Shown here piece by piece: positions 55,973 to 64,000 of a DNA stretch of 64,000 bases; the first letter of the stretch is position 1; each line of letters starts with the position of its first letter. The stretch is from contig NZ_JACZEP010000001.1 of assembly GCF_014863355.1 (NCBI RefSeq), positions 248,001 through 312,000 of the forward strand. The letters are read 5' to 3'. A program made the position numbers and the translations under genes. The DNA comes from Aminobacter carboxidus (GTDB lineage Bacteria > Pseudomonadota > Alphaproteobacteria > Rhizobiales > Rhizobiaceae). The notes beneath the pieces were generated by a model, which worked only from the letters and a program-made list of their open reading frames with translations, ran no database searches and was not told the origin of the DNA.

Positions 55973-57370
55973 CTAATCCGCCACTCGTGTGCGGCGGCTA
56001 ATGTAATCTTCCACCATTTTTATCTCTGATGGAAGTACCGTGAACTTTTCCTTACGTTCCATCAGCCCCGACAGCCATTTTGGCAAAGCCGGCTCGATGC
56101 CGCTGGCTGCGAGTACCGCCGCGGGGAACTTTGCCGGGTGCGCGGTGGCCAGCACGACCATTGGTACATCGCTTTTGGGCAGGCTGGATGCGACATGCAT
56201 GGCAGTCGCGGTGTGCGGGTCGAGCAGGTAGCCGCTCTTTTCGAGCGTCGCACGGATGGTCGCTGCGGTATCAGCCATGTCGGCGCGTCCCGCACCGAAT
56301 TCGCCGCGGATGGCGGCAAGCGACTGCGCTTCGATGGTGAAGGCGCCGGACTGCTTGAGGCTCGCCATGTAGCGGCGCACCACCGTGGCATCGCGGTTGG
56401 AGACCTCGAACAGCAGGCGTTCGAAGTTGGACGAGACCTGGATGTCCATCGACGGCGAGGTGGTAGCCACCACGCCGGTCTGGCGGTATTCGCCGCTCTT
56501 CAGCGTGCGGTCGAGAATGTCGTTGTCGTTGGTGGCAATGACAAGCTGGTCGATCGGCAACCCCATCTTCTTGGCGGCATAGCCGGCGAAGATGTCGCCG
56601 AAATTACCGGTCGGCACAGTGAAGGAAACCTGCCGGTCCGGCGCGCCGAGCGAGATGGCGGACGAGAAATAATAGACGATCTGGGCCATGATGCGAGCCC
56701 AGTTGATCGAGTTCACGCCCGACAGCTGGACGCGGTCGCGGAAGCCGTGGTCGTTGAACATGTCCTTCACCAAGCCCTGGCAGTCGTCGAAATTTCCTTC
56801 GATCGACAGCGCATGGACATTGGCGGCATCAGACGTCGTCATCTGGCGCTGCTGCACCGCCGAGACGCGACCATGCGGGAACAGGATGAAGATGTCGGTA
56901 CGTTCGCGCCCGGCAAACGCTTCGATGGCTGCGCCGCCGGTATCGCCCGAGGTGGCACCGACGATGGTTGCACGCTGGCCGCGTTCGGCAAGCACATGGT
57001 CCATCAGCCGCGCCAGCAGCTGCATGGCAACGTCCTTGAAGGCGAGCGTGGGGCCGTGGAACAGTTCGAGCACGAAGCTGTTGGCGCCGGTCTGGATCAG
57101 CGGGCACACCGCGTCATGGCGGAACGAGGCATAGGCCTCACGCACCAGGCGCTCGAACACGTCCTGCTTGATTTCGCCGCCAAGGAACGGGGTCAGCAGT
57201 TTGATCGCGAGATTGGGATAGCTCAGGCCGCGCATGGCCCGGATTTCGGCGGCGCTGAAAGTCGGCCACTGTGCCGGCAGGTAGAGGCCGCCATCGCGCG
57301 CGAGGCCGGCAAGTACAGCATCAGAAAATCCGAGCGTGGGCGCTTCCCCACGGGTGCTCACATAGTGCAT
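55973..57370 (-). CDS. thrC: Threonine synthase
   Basis: PLP enzyme converting O-phosphohomoserine to threonine. In 465 residues: MHYVSTRGEAPTLGFSDAVL at the start, the PLP Lys in PTLAFKDVAMQLLARLMDHV, the phosphate-binding ATSGDTGGAAIEAFAGRERT, and TVPTGNFGDIFAGYAAKKMG. ATG at 57370 is preferred to 57385. It is the first gene of a likely minus-strand unit thrC-M16 protease-acetyltransferase-EAL protein. Confidence 0.96.
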   Translation of the reverse strand: MHYVSTRGEAPTLGFSDAVLAGLARDGGLYLPAQWPTFSAAEIRAMRGLSYPNLAIKLLTPFLGGEIKQDVFERLVREAYASFRHDAVCPLIQTGANSFVLELFHGPTLAFKDVAMQLLARLMDHVLAERGQRATIVGATSGDTGGAAIEAFAGRERTDIFILFPHGRVSAVQQRQMTTSDAANVHALSIEGNFDDCQGLVKDMFNDHGFRDRVQLSGVNSINWARIMAQIVYYFSSAISLGAPDRQVSFTVPTGNFGDIFAGYAAKKMGLPIDQLVIATNDNDILDRTLKSGEYRQTGVVATTSPSMDIQVSSNFERLLFEVSNRDATVVRRYMASLKQSGAFTIEAQSLAAIRGEFGAGRADMADTAATIRATLEKSGYLLDPHTATAMHVASSLPKSDVPMVVLATAHPAKFPAAVLAASGIEPALPKWLSGLMERKEKFTVLPSEIKMVEDYISRRTRVAD

Positions 57371-57497
57371 ATCTATCCAATCCAAGGCTATGCGACCTGC
57401 TGCCTGTCGGCAGGACGGGAAAACTGCGCTCCGTCAGTCGCATTTTTGCCGCGCGGTTGATATAGAACGACTGCTTTGCGAGAGGGAAGTGCAGTTC

Positions 57498-58094
57498 ATG
57501 GTGTTTCGTTTGATCGACGGCCGTTTTCTGACGGCTTTGGCGACCGCCGGCTTTATGCTCGCCGTCACAGGCTGCCAATCAGGCGGCAGCGGCGGCTTTT
57601 TTAGCCCTCCCGCCCCGAAGGATCCCAAGGTGATCGCGGCCGAAGAGGGCAAGATCCTGGCCAGCGAGTTGCTTGCCTACTGCCCTAACATCACGTTGCG
57701 TGACGGCACTGCCTTCTTCAACAGCTATGCCAAGGGCGGCCAGGACGACCCTGCCAAGCTCGTCCACCAGTCGGCCATCACCGACGTTACGCGCAGCTGC
57801 ACCCGCGCTGACGGCACCATGACCATCAAGGTTGGTGTCGCCGGCAAGGTCGTGGTCGGTCCCGCAGGCGGTGCCGGTGCGATCACCATGCCGATCCGGG
57901 TTGCCGTGACCCGCGGCGAAGAGGTGCTCTACTCCGAACTGCACAAGAACGCCGTGCAGGTGAGCGATCCTTCGACGGCGACCCAGTGGGTGTTCACCGT
58001 GCCGAACATCAACATCCCCAACCCGACGGCGCGCGACATCGTGATCTATGTCGGCTACGACGAAGGTCCGGCCAAGAAGCCCGCAAAGCCGTAA
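57498..58094 (+). CDS. Putative lipoprotein of unknown function (198 aa)
   Basis: ATG at 57498 with GAGGGA upstream. The N-terminus ends in a lipobox (LATAGFMLAVTGCQSG, Cys 22). The mature protein has two further Cys (YCPNITL and SCTRADG) that may pair, and a predicted beta-rich body (TMTIKVGVAGKVVVGP, ITMPIRVAVTRGEEVLYSEL, VFTVPNINIPNPTARD). This arrangement is frequent among conserved rhizobial lipoproteins with no assigned role. It is divergent from thrC. Confidence 0.8.
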   Translation: MVFRLIDGRFLTALATAGFMLAVTGCQSGGSGGFFSPPAPKDPKVIAAEEGKILASELLAYCPNITLRDGTAFFNSYAKGGQDDPAKLVHQSAITDVTRSCTRADGTMTIKVGVAGKVVVGPAGGAGAITMPIRVAVTRGEEVLYSELHKNAVQVSDPSTATQWVFTVPNINIPNPTARDIVIYVGYDEGPAKKPAKP

Positions 58095-58197
58095 GGCGTA
58101 AGCCTGACGACCGCGTCGGCCGTGAAAAAGCCTGGAGCGTCCGTGTCCAAATAAGGACGCCGGTCGCGCCAGGCATGCGCCGTCAACATCTGCTGCT

Positions 58198-58893
58198 TCA
58201 GGCGGCGTTCCGCCCCTGTCGTTCCCTGACCAGTGTCGCGACAAGCGCGTCGACCTCGGCTTCGGCCTTTTCGATCGACGCCTCTAGCCTGGCGTCGGCA
58301 AATTCGTCGAACTCGATTGCCACCGACCTGATGTCGGTGATGCCGACATAGTTGAAGGCGGTCGAGATGCTGGCCTCGACGTGGTTGAGCGCCTCGATCC
58401 TGCCGCCCTTGCCATAACCATGGTCGCCACGCGACGACAGGATAACGAGTGTCTTGTTGGCGCTGGCGAGCAACGGCCAGTAGGGATCGCCGGCGCGCGA
58501 CCGGTCGAAGCCGAAGGTGCGGCCGACCCGCACGATGTTGTCGATCCACGCCTTGAATTGTGCCGGTGGCGCGAAATTGTACATCGGCACGCCGGCAACG
58601 ATGATGTCGGCCGCAAGCAACTCGTCGATCAAGGAATCGCTTTCGGCAAGCGTCTCGGTCATCCACGGCAGGCGCTGCTCCGGCTTGGTGAACGCGGCGT
58701 GGATCCAGTTGCCGGTCACCGGCTGTGGCGGCTGCTGGCCGACGTCGCGATAGACGATGTTTTCATCGCCGCCATATGCAGCTCGCCATGCCCGCGCAAA
58801 ACGCTCACCCAGGCGCCGGCTGTGCGATCCGAACGGGTTCTCAGCTGAAGAATGCGGGCGAGCGCTGGCGTCGATATGCAGGATCTTGGTCAT
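58198..58893 (-). CDS. FMN-dependent NADH-azoreductase (AzoR-type flavodoxin fold)
   Basis: A 231-residue quinone/azo reductase. It begins MTKILHIDASARPHSSAENP and has GSHSRRLGERFA, the FMN-contact motifs VPMYNFAPPAQFKAWIDNIV and LVILSSRGDHGYG. These enzymes reduce quinones and azo dyes with NAD(P)H and often protect against thiol stress. ATG at 58893 is preferred. The divergent LysR gene 140 bp away is its probable regulator. Confidence 0.92.
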   Translation of the reverse strand: MTKILHIDASARPHSSAENPFGSHSRRLGERFARAWRAAYGGDENIVYRDVGQQPPQPVTGNWIHAAFTKPEQRLPWMTETLAESDSLIDELLAADIIVAGVPMYNFAPPAQFKAWIDNIVRVGRTFGFDRSRAGDPYWPLLASANKTLVILSSRGDHGYGKGGRIEALNHVEASISTAFNYVGITDIRSVAIEFDEFADARLEASIEKAEAEVDALVATLVRERQGRNAA

Positions 58894-59033
58894 TTCATGG
58901 GTTCCCATAAGATAGAATAGCTCATCTGATTGCGCGCGGCGCGTTGACGTGCTGCTTGCGTTCCATTTGAAAATAATGGGTGATATGTTGCGTGGCGAAA
59001 TCGAATTCATCATGTAACAGATGAGGTAGGATC

Positions 59034-59915
59034 ATGCGTCGCCAACTGCCTCCGCTTGCGACGCTGCGTGCCTTCGAGGCCGCCGCCCGTCATGCGAGCT
59101 TCAAGCAGGCTGCCGAGGAGCTGGGGGTTACGCCAACCGCCATCAGCCACCAGATCAGGCTGCTGGAGGAAACGCTGGCCTTGCGGCTGTTCGATCGCCG
59201 CACACGGCAAGTGGTGCTGACGCGCGAGGGGAGGGAGCTCTACCCGGTGCTGCGCGACGGGTTCGATTCTTTCGCCGAAGCGCTCGACCGTGTCTCGGAA
59301 CGCCGCCGCAGCGTGGTCACGCTGTCGGCCACCACCTCATTTACTGCACGCTGGCTGGTGCCGCGGGTGGCGTCGTTTCGCGAGCGCTATCCAACTGTCG
59401 ACCTCAGCCTGCATGCGTCGGACGATCCCGTCGATTTTCGCAGCGGTATCGCCGACGCGGCCGTGCGCTATGGCCGTGGGCCTTATCCGGATCTTAGCTC
59501 GACCTGGCTGATGGCCAACCGCTTTGCGCCGGTATGCAGTGCCCGCCTTGGCCTGAAGGCGCTGGATGACATGCGCCACGTCACGCTGCTTCATTCACGC
59601 TGGAGGCACCCGAACGCCGACACGCCGACGTGGCGGCGCTGGTTCGATGCGGCTGGGGTTGCAGGTGTCGAGGCCGATGCCGGCATCAGCTTCAACGATG
59701 ACGGTCATGCGGTGCAGGCGGCCGTAGCCGGGCAAGGGGTGGCGCTGCTCAGCCTCGTGCTCGTCGCCGATGACCTGGCGTCGGGCGTGCTGGTCCAGCC
59801 GTTCGGGCCGACCATCGACGGCTACGATTTCCACCTCGTCCATCCCAGGACGCCGCGGCTGGAGGTGCGCATGTTGAGCGAGTGGCTGCTCGATGCGCTG
59901 TCTCAGGAGCGTTGA
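59034..59915 (+). CDS. LysR family transcriptional regulator (GcvA-like)
   Basis: A 293-residue regulator with the N-terminal HTH (LPPLATLRAFEAAARHASFK, AAEELGVTPTAISHQIRLLE) and a substrate-binding domain. The segment VTLSATTSFTARWLVPRVAS is typical of the GcvA-like subgroup. It is divergent from the azoreductase gene; the 140-bp gap holds CTCATCTG (58921) and its complement CAGATGAG (59018) close to each start. The inducer is unknown. Confidence 0.93.
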   Translation: MRRQLPPLATLRAFEAAARHASFKQAAEELGVTPTAISHQIRLLEETLALRLFDRRTRQVVLTREGRELYPVLRDGFDSFAEALDRVSERRRSVVTLSATTSFTARWLVPRVASFRERYPTVDLSLHASDDPVDFRSGIADAAVRYGRGPYPDLSSTWLMANRFAPVCSARLGLKALDDMRHVTLLHSRWRHPNADTPTWRRWFDAAGVAGVEADAGISFNDDGHAVQAAVAGQGVALLSLVLVADDLASGVLVQPFGPTIDGYDFHLVHPRTPRLEVRMLSEWLLDALSQER

Positions 59916-59930
59916 CTGGCTCAATGACGC

Positions 59931-60512
59931 TCAGCTGTCCTTGTGACGCTGGTAATAGCGCGCGACGCGCATGCGGTTGCCGCAGCGCGCCGCCGCGCAC
60001 CAGCGACGGCGGTTGCTCGCCGGCAGAAACAGCATCGTGCAATCCTCGGCTTCGCACTTGCGGATGGTCCTGACGCCCGGGTCGGTCAGCACAAACGCCA
60101 CGGCTTCGGCCAGATGCGCGGCCAGATCGGCGATCACCGAGCCCGTGCGCCTGGGCTCGGCCGCCATTGACGATCCGCCCCACCGAAGCTCGAGATGAAC
60201 CGGGGCTGCCGAAAGCGTCTGGTTGAGCTCGCGCAGACTGGTGTCTGACGGCGCCTTGCCATGCCGGACTTGGTCTACTAGCTGGCTCGCACATTCGCGC
60301 AGCGAGCGAATGAGGGCGAGGTCGGCTTGCGTGACCTTTGCGAGCGCATCTCCGCCAAACTCGCCCAGCCGCTCGACTTCCAGCGCCACCCATGCCCGCA
60401 AGCTATCAGGCGTTGCCAGATGGTCGATGCTGTCGGCCCCGCTGCGCGCCCGTGTGTTGATCAGGTCCAGCCCCAGGAGCTCGCCGGTGAGCGGGATGAT
60501 GTCGGCGTTCAT
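59931..60512 (-). CDS. CGNR zinc-finger protein with ABATE domain (putative regulator)
   Basis: A 193-residue protein. The N-terminal ABATE-like domain (ELLGLDLINTRARSGADSID) is followed by the CGNR zinc finger: RKCEAEDCTMLFLPASNRRR and WCAAARCGNRMRVARYYQRH, with Cys ligands and the diagnostic C-G-N-R. Such proteins are predicted transcription factors. ATG at 60512 has AGGAG 5 nt upstream; the longer frame to 60620 overlaps the intergenic operator candidate. It is divergent from the alpha/beta hydrolase. Confidence 0.9.
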   Translation of the reverse strand: MNADIIPLTGELLGLDLINTRARSGADSIDHLATPDSLRAWVALEVERLGEFGGDALAKVTQADLALIRSLRECASQLVDQVRHGKAPSDTSLRELNQTLSAAPVHLELRWGGSSMAAEPRRTGSVIADLAAHLAEAVAFVLTDPGVRTIRKCEAEDCTMLFLPASNRRRWCAAARCGNRMRVARYYQRHKDS

Positions 60513-60538
60513 ACTAACTCCTAAGGTTGCCATTGACA

Positions 60539-60567
60539 CATTACACGTTTGGATGAATGTTGTAATG
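60539..60567. promoter_or_regulatory. Inverted-repeat operator candidate between CGNR and hydrolase genes
   Basis: CATTACA and TGTAATG are perfect 7-bp arms 15 nt apart in the 82-bp divergent intergenic region. A TTGACA (60534-60539) sits at its left edge and may be the -35 box of the hydrolase promoter. Confidence 0.5.
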
Positions 60568-60594
60568 CATAATTCTACATTTAAGGCATGTGAA

Positions 60595-61506
60595 ATGACA
60601 ATCCTGGCTTTTCCCCGCATTGTCCATCGTTATCTCGACGTCGATGGCGTCAGCATCTTTTACCGTGAGTCGATCCCGGTCGAGGCCGGCCCTGACGCGC
60701 CCGTACTGCTATTGCTGCACGGCTTCCCCTCGGCTTCGCATCAGTTCCGCCGCCTGATCGACGCGATCGGCAACCGCTACCGGGTCATCGCACCTGATTA
60801 TCCGGGGTTTGGCCACAGCGAAGTGCCGTTGCCAGCAAGCGCGGGCGGAAACTTTGCCTACACGTTCGACCAGCTCGCCGACACGATGGAAGGGTTTGTC
60901 AAAGGATTGGGCCTGGACCGCTTCGTCTCCTATCTCTTCGATTTCGGTGCGCCTGTCGGTTTCCGTCTGGCGACGCGGCATCCCGAATGGTTCGCCGGCC
61001 TGATCATCCAGAACGGCAATGCGTACGAAGAGGGCCTGTCCGACGGCGCCCGCGATTTCATCGCACTCAGGCCCGAGCAGCCGGATGCAGAGCAGACGAT
61101 ACGCGACCTGCTGACGCTTTCGGGCACGCGCTTCCAGTATGAAACCGGCATCGGACAGCAGGAACTATTGGCACCTGATGGCTGGACGCTCGACCAGCAT
61201 TTCCTCGATCAACCCGGCCGCAAGCAGCCGCAGGTCGACCTGGCGTTCGACTACCACAGCAACGTCGCACGCTACAGCGAATGGCAGGCCTGGTTGCGGC
61301 AGCATCGGCCAAGGACGCTGATCGTGTGGGGTAAGGACGATCCGTTCTTTCCGGAACCAGGCGCGCATGCCTATCTCCGCGACCTGCCGGAAGCGGAGTT
61401 GCACCTGCTCGAGACCGGGCACTTCGCGCTTGAAGAGAAACTGCCCGAAATCGTGCCGCTGATCGCCGACTTTGTCGATCGGACGTGGCACGCGCCAGGC
61501 AGGTAA
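60595..61506 (+). CDS. Alpha/beta hydrolase (epoxide hydrolase/haloalkane dehalogenase-like)
   Basis: A 303-residue enzyme. The oxyanion motif HGFPSASHQFR, the nucleophile Asp in SYLFDFGAPVGFRLA, the acid Asp in VWGKDDPFFPEPGA and His in ETGHFALEEKLPE make a full Asp-Asp-His triad. An Asp nucleophile fits epoxide hydrolases or dehalogenases rather than esterases; the substrate is unknown. ATG at 60595 (MTILAFPRIVHRYLDVDGVS) is chosen; the frame is open far upstream only because it runs through the antisense of the CGNR gene. Confidence 0.9.
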   Translation: MTILAFPRIVHRYLDVDGVSIFYRESIPVEAGPDAPVLLLLHGFPSASHQFRRLIDAIGNRYRVIAPDYPGFGHSEVPLPASAGGNFAYTFDQLADTMEGFVKGLGLDRFVSYLFDFGAPVGFRLATRHPEWFAGLIIQNGNAYEEGLSDGARDFIALRPEQPDAEQTIRDLLTLSGTRFQYETGIGQQELLAPDGWTLDQHFLDQPGRKQPQVDLAFDYHSNVARYSEWQAWLRQHRPRTLIVWGKDDPFFPEPGAHAYLRDLPEAELHLLETGHFALEEKLPEIVPLIADFVDRTWHAPGR

Positions 61507-61525
61507 ATCCTGTCGGCCGCGTGCG

Positions 61526-62215
61526 TCAGGCGTGCTCAGACCACATACCGAGTGCTTCGAGCACGCCGCCAAGGTCGGCCCAGCGGCGAATCACCGTTTC
61601 GGCACCTGCTTCGGTCAGCATGTCGGCATGGCCGGGGTAGCTGTGCGCGCCGCCGGTGAAGCCGATGACGCGCATGCCGGCGGAAACCGCCCCTGCGATG
61701 CCGTGCACCGAATCCTCGATGACGAAGGTCTTGGCCGGATCGGCACCGTAGGTGCTTGCGGCGTGCAGGAAGACGTCTGGCGACGGCTTTGGCTTCTTGC
61801 TCGGGGTTTCCAGTGCCGAAAAGATGCGGCCCTTGAACAGTGGCAGGATGCGCGTGCGCTCGAGCATCATCTCGATGCGCTCGCTGGTCGAATTGGAGCA
61901 GATGCAGCGCGGTGCGGTGACGGCTGCGACAGCTTCATGCACGCCGTCGATGGCGCGCACATCCGTCTTCAGCTTGCGGTCGACAAGTTCCTCGGCATGG
62001 CTGATCAGCGAGGCCTGGAAGGGGATCGCCGCCTTCTCCTCGATCTTCAGCATGATGTCCTTGAAGGTCAGCCCGGCATAGCTCTCGGCGATTTCCTCGG
62101 CTGATATCTCGAAGCCGGCCGCGGTCAGCAGCTCTGCTTCGACGCGGGCGGCGATGATTTCGGAATCGACGAGCACGCCGTCGCAATCGAATATCACTAG
62201 GTCTGGCTGGGTCAT
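61526..62215 (-). CDS. HAD family hydrolase (phosphatase, beta-phosphoglucomutase-like)
   Basis: A 229-residue HAD-IA protein. Motif I is FDCDGVLVDSE, motif II the Ser/Thr in CICSNSTSERIEM, motif III Lys in KKPKPSPDVFLHA and motif IV the acid pair in VIEDSVHGIAGA. It likely dephosphorylates a sugar phosphate such as a phosphoglycolate-type substrate; which one is unknown. It is divergent from ccrM. Confidence 0.92.
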   Translation of the reverse strand: MTQPDLVIFDCDGVLVDSEIIAARVEAELLTAAGFEISAEEIAESYAGLTFKDIMLKIEEKAAIPFQASLISHAEELVDRKLKTDVRAIDGVHEAVAAVTAPRCICSNSTSERIEMMLERTRILPLFKGRIFSALETPSKKPKPSPDVFLHAASTYGADPAKTFVIEDSVHGIAGAVSAGMRVIGFTGGAHSYPGHADMLTEAGAETVIRRWADLGGVLEALGMWSEHA

Positions 62216-63521
<1,306 letters not shown>

Positions 63522-63531
63522 AGCTTCACCC

Positions 63532-63552
63532 GCGCCGGACTATCCGGCGCGA
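63532..63552 (+). terminator. Hairpin after ccrM
   Basis: Perfect 8-bp arms CGCGCCGG and CCGGCGCG with loop ACTAT start 10 bp after the ccrM stop. No T tract. A likely transcript end in a ~150-bp gap before the convergent HAD gene. Confidence 0.55.
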
Positions 63553-63673
63553 GCGTGCAGGCATCATTGGTCGCCGGTTCTGGACCTTCAGCGACCGCGC
63601 CGCGCCTGCCATAGAGATCGAATTCCGGCAGCCAAATTAGCCAGTCCGGGTTCGTCGATCGGCCGGTTTCCAG

Positions 63674-64000
63674 TCACCGTCCGATCCCGAGACGCTCGAG
63701 GTCCGCCTCGAGCGTTTTCGCATTTGTGAACAGCACGGCGTGCCAGCCAGCGGCGATGGCGCCGTCGACATTCTTCTGGCTGTCGTCGATGAACAGCGAA
63801 GCCTTCGGGTCGATACCGAAGGCGGCGACGTGATGGTCGTAGATGCGGCGGTCGGGCTTGATCAGGCCGATGTCGCCCGAAACCGTGACACCGCGTGGCT
63901 TTTCGAGGAACGGAAAGCGCTCGCGTGCCTCGCGGAACGTGTCAGAGGCCCAGTTGGTCAGCATGGTGACATCATGGCCGGCTTCGACCAGCCCTTCCAT
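63674..64000 (-). CDS. HAD family hydrolase, haloacid-dehalogenase-like (N-terminus outside window)
   Basis: The visible 108 residues are the C-terminal part of a HAD-IA protein: TNWASDTFREARERFPFL (motif II), GDIGLIKPDRRIYDHHVAAF (motif III Lys) and SLFIDDSQKNVDGAIAAGWH (motif IV). The frame runs to the window edge and motif I (D-x-D) must lie beyond 64000. It converges on ccrM. The substrate is unknown; this type is often annotated 2-haloacid dehalogenase or pyrimidine nucleotidase-like. Confidence 0.85.
   Translation of the reverse strand: MEGLVEAGHDVTMLTNWASDTFREARERFPFLEKPRGVTVSGDIGLIKPDRRIYDHHVAAFGIDPKASLFIDDSQKNVDGAIAAGWHAVLFTNAKTLEADLERLGIGR

Overview
The window is GC-rich, densely coded chromosomal DNA from an alphaproteobacterium of the order Hyphomicrobiales, most likely Mesorhizobium, Aminobacter or a close relative. 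This rests on gene content and order: CcrM-type GANTC methylase, ctaC-ctaD-ctaB-coxF-ctaG-ctaE cluster continuing into DUF983, SURF1, ispH, thrB and rnhA, IalB-like protein, DUF6101, DUF1344 and CGNR proteins, and RPE/RIME-like palindromic repeats. I see no rRNA, tRNA, CRISPR array, prophage, plasmid origin or insertion sequence with a transposase. It is mostly core genome with small accessory features.

Layout. 1-7 kb: end of a TPR-LysM protein, then glyQ and glyS separated by about 950 bp that hold a frameshifted DUF559 nuclease gene between inverted repeats and a tiny secreted ORF; then two small secreted proteins on the minus strand. 7-14 kb: tsaC/Sua5, an FAD-linked D-2-hydroxyacid dehydrogenase, DUF6101, ubiA, purD, a GH25 lysozyme and a small Cys-rich protein. 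14-24 kb: acyl-CoA dehydrogenase plus enoyl-CoA hydratase, NUDIX, pdxH, a lipoprotein, DnaJ-class chaperone, fabI, histidine phosphatase, DUF1344, aroC and ribB. 24-32 kb is the most accessory part: a membrane protein, two tandem MFS paralogues divergent from a TetR regulator with three palindromic operators, an HDAC-like amidohydrolase, xseB, HxlR/MAPEG, DUF2277 and pirin.

32-39 kb: dxs, tlyA, an RNA m5U methyltransferase, then sirtuin, tldD and ialB on the minus strand. 39-49 kb: the aa3 cytochrome oxidase cluster followed by an L,D-transpeptidase gene broken by a palindromic repeat, DUF983, SURF1, ispH, thrB and rnhA. 49-58 kb: peroxiredoxin, DsbD-N protein, yqgE, a 963-residue PAS-GGDEF-EAL membrane protein, acetyltransferase, M16 protease, thrC and a lipoprotein. 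58-64 kb: azoreductase/LysR pair, CGNR regulator/alpha-beta hydrolase pair, HAD hydrolase, ccrM, and the end of a second HAD hydrolase.

The most noteworthy signals are not new enzymes but repeats acting on genes: a 50-bp inverted repeat pair around the DUF559 gene, and a two-stem palindromic element present three times, once inside a former L,D-transpeptidase gene and once forming the 5' end of tlyA. Divergent regulator/target pairs with visible operators (TetR, HxlR, CGNR) are also testable. All functional statements are from reading translated sequence; no database search was run.
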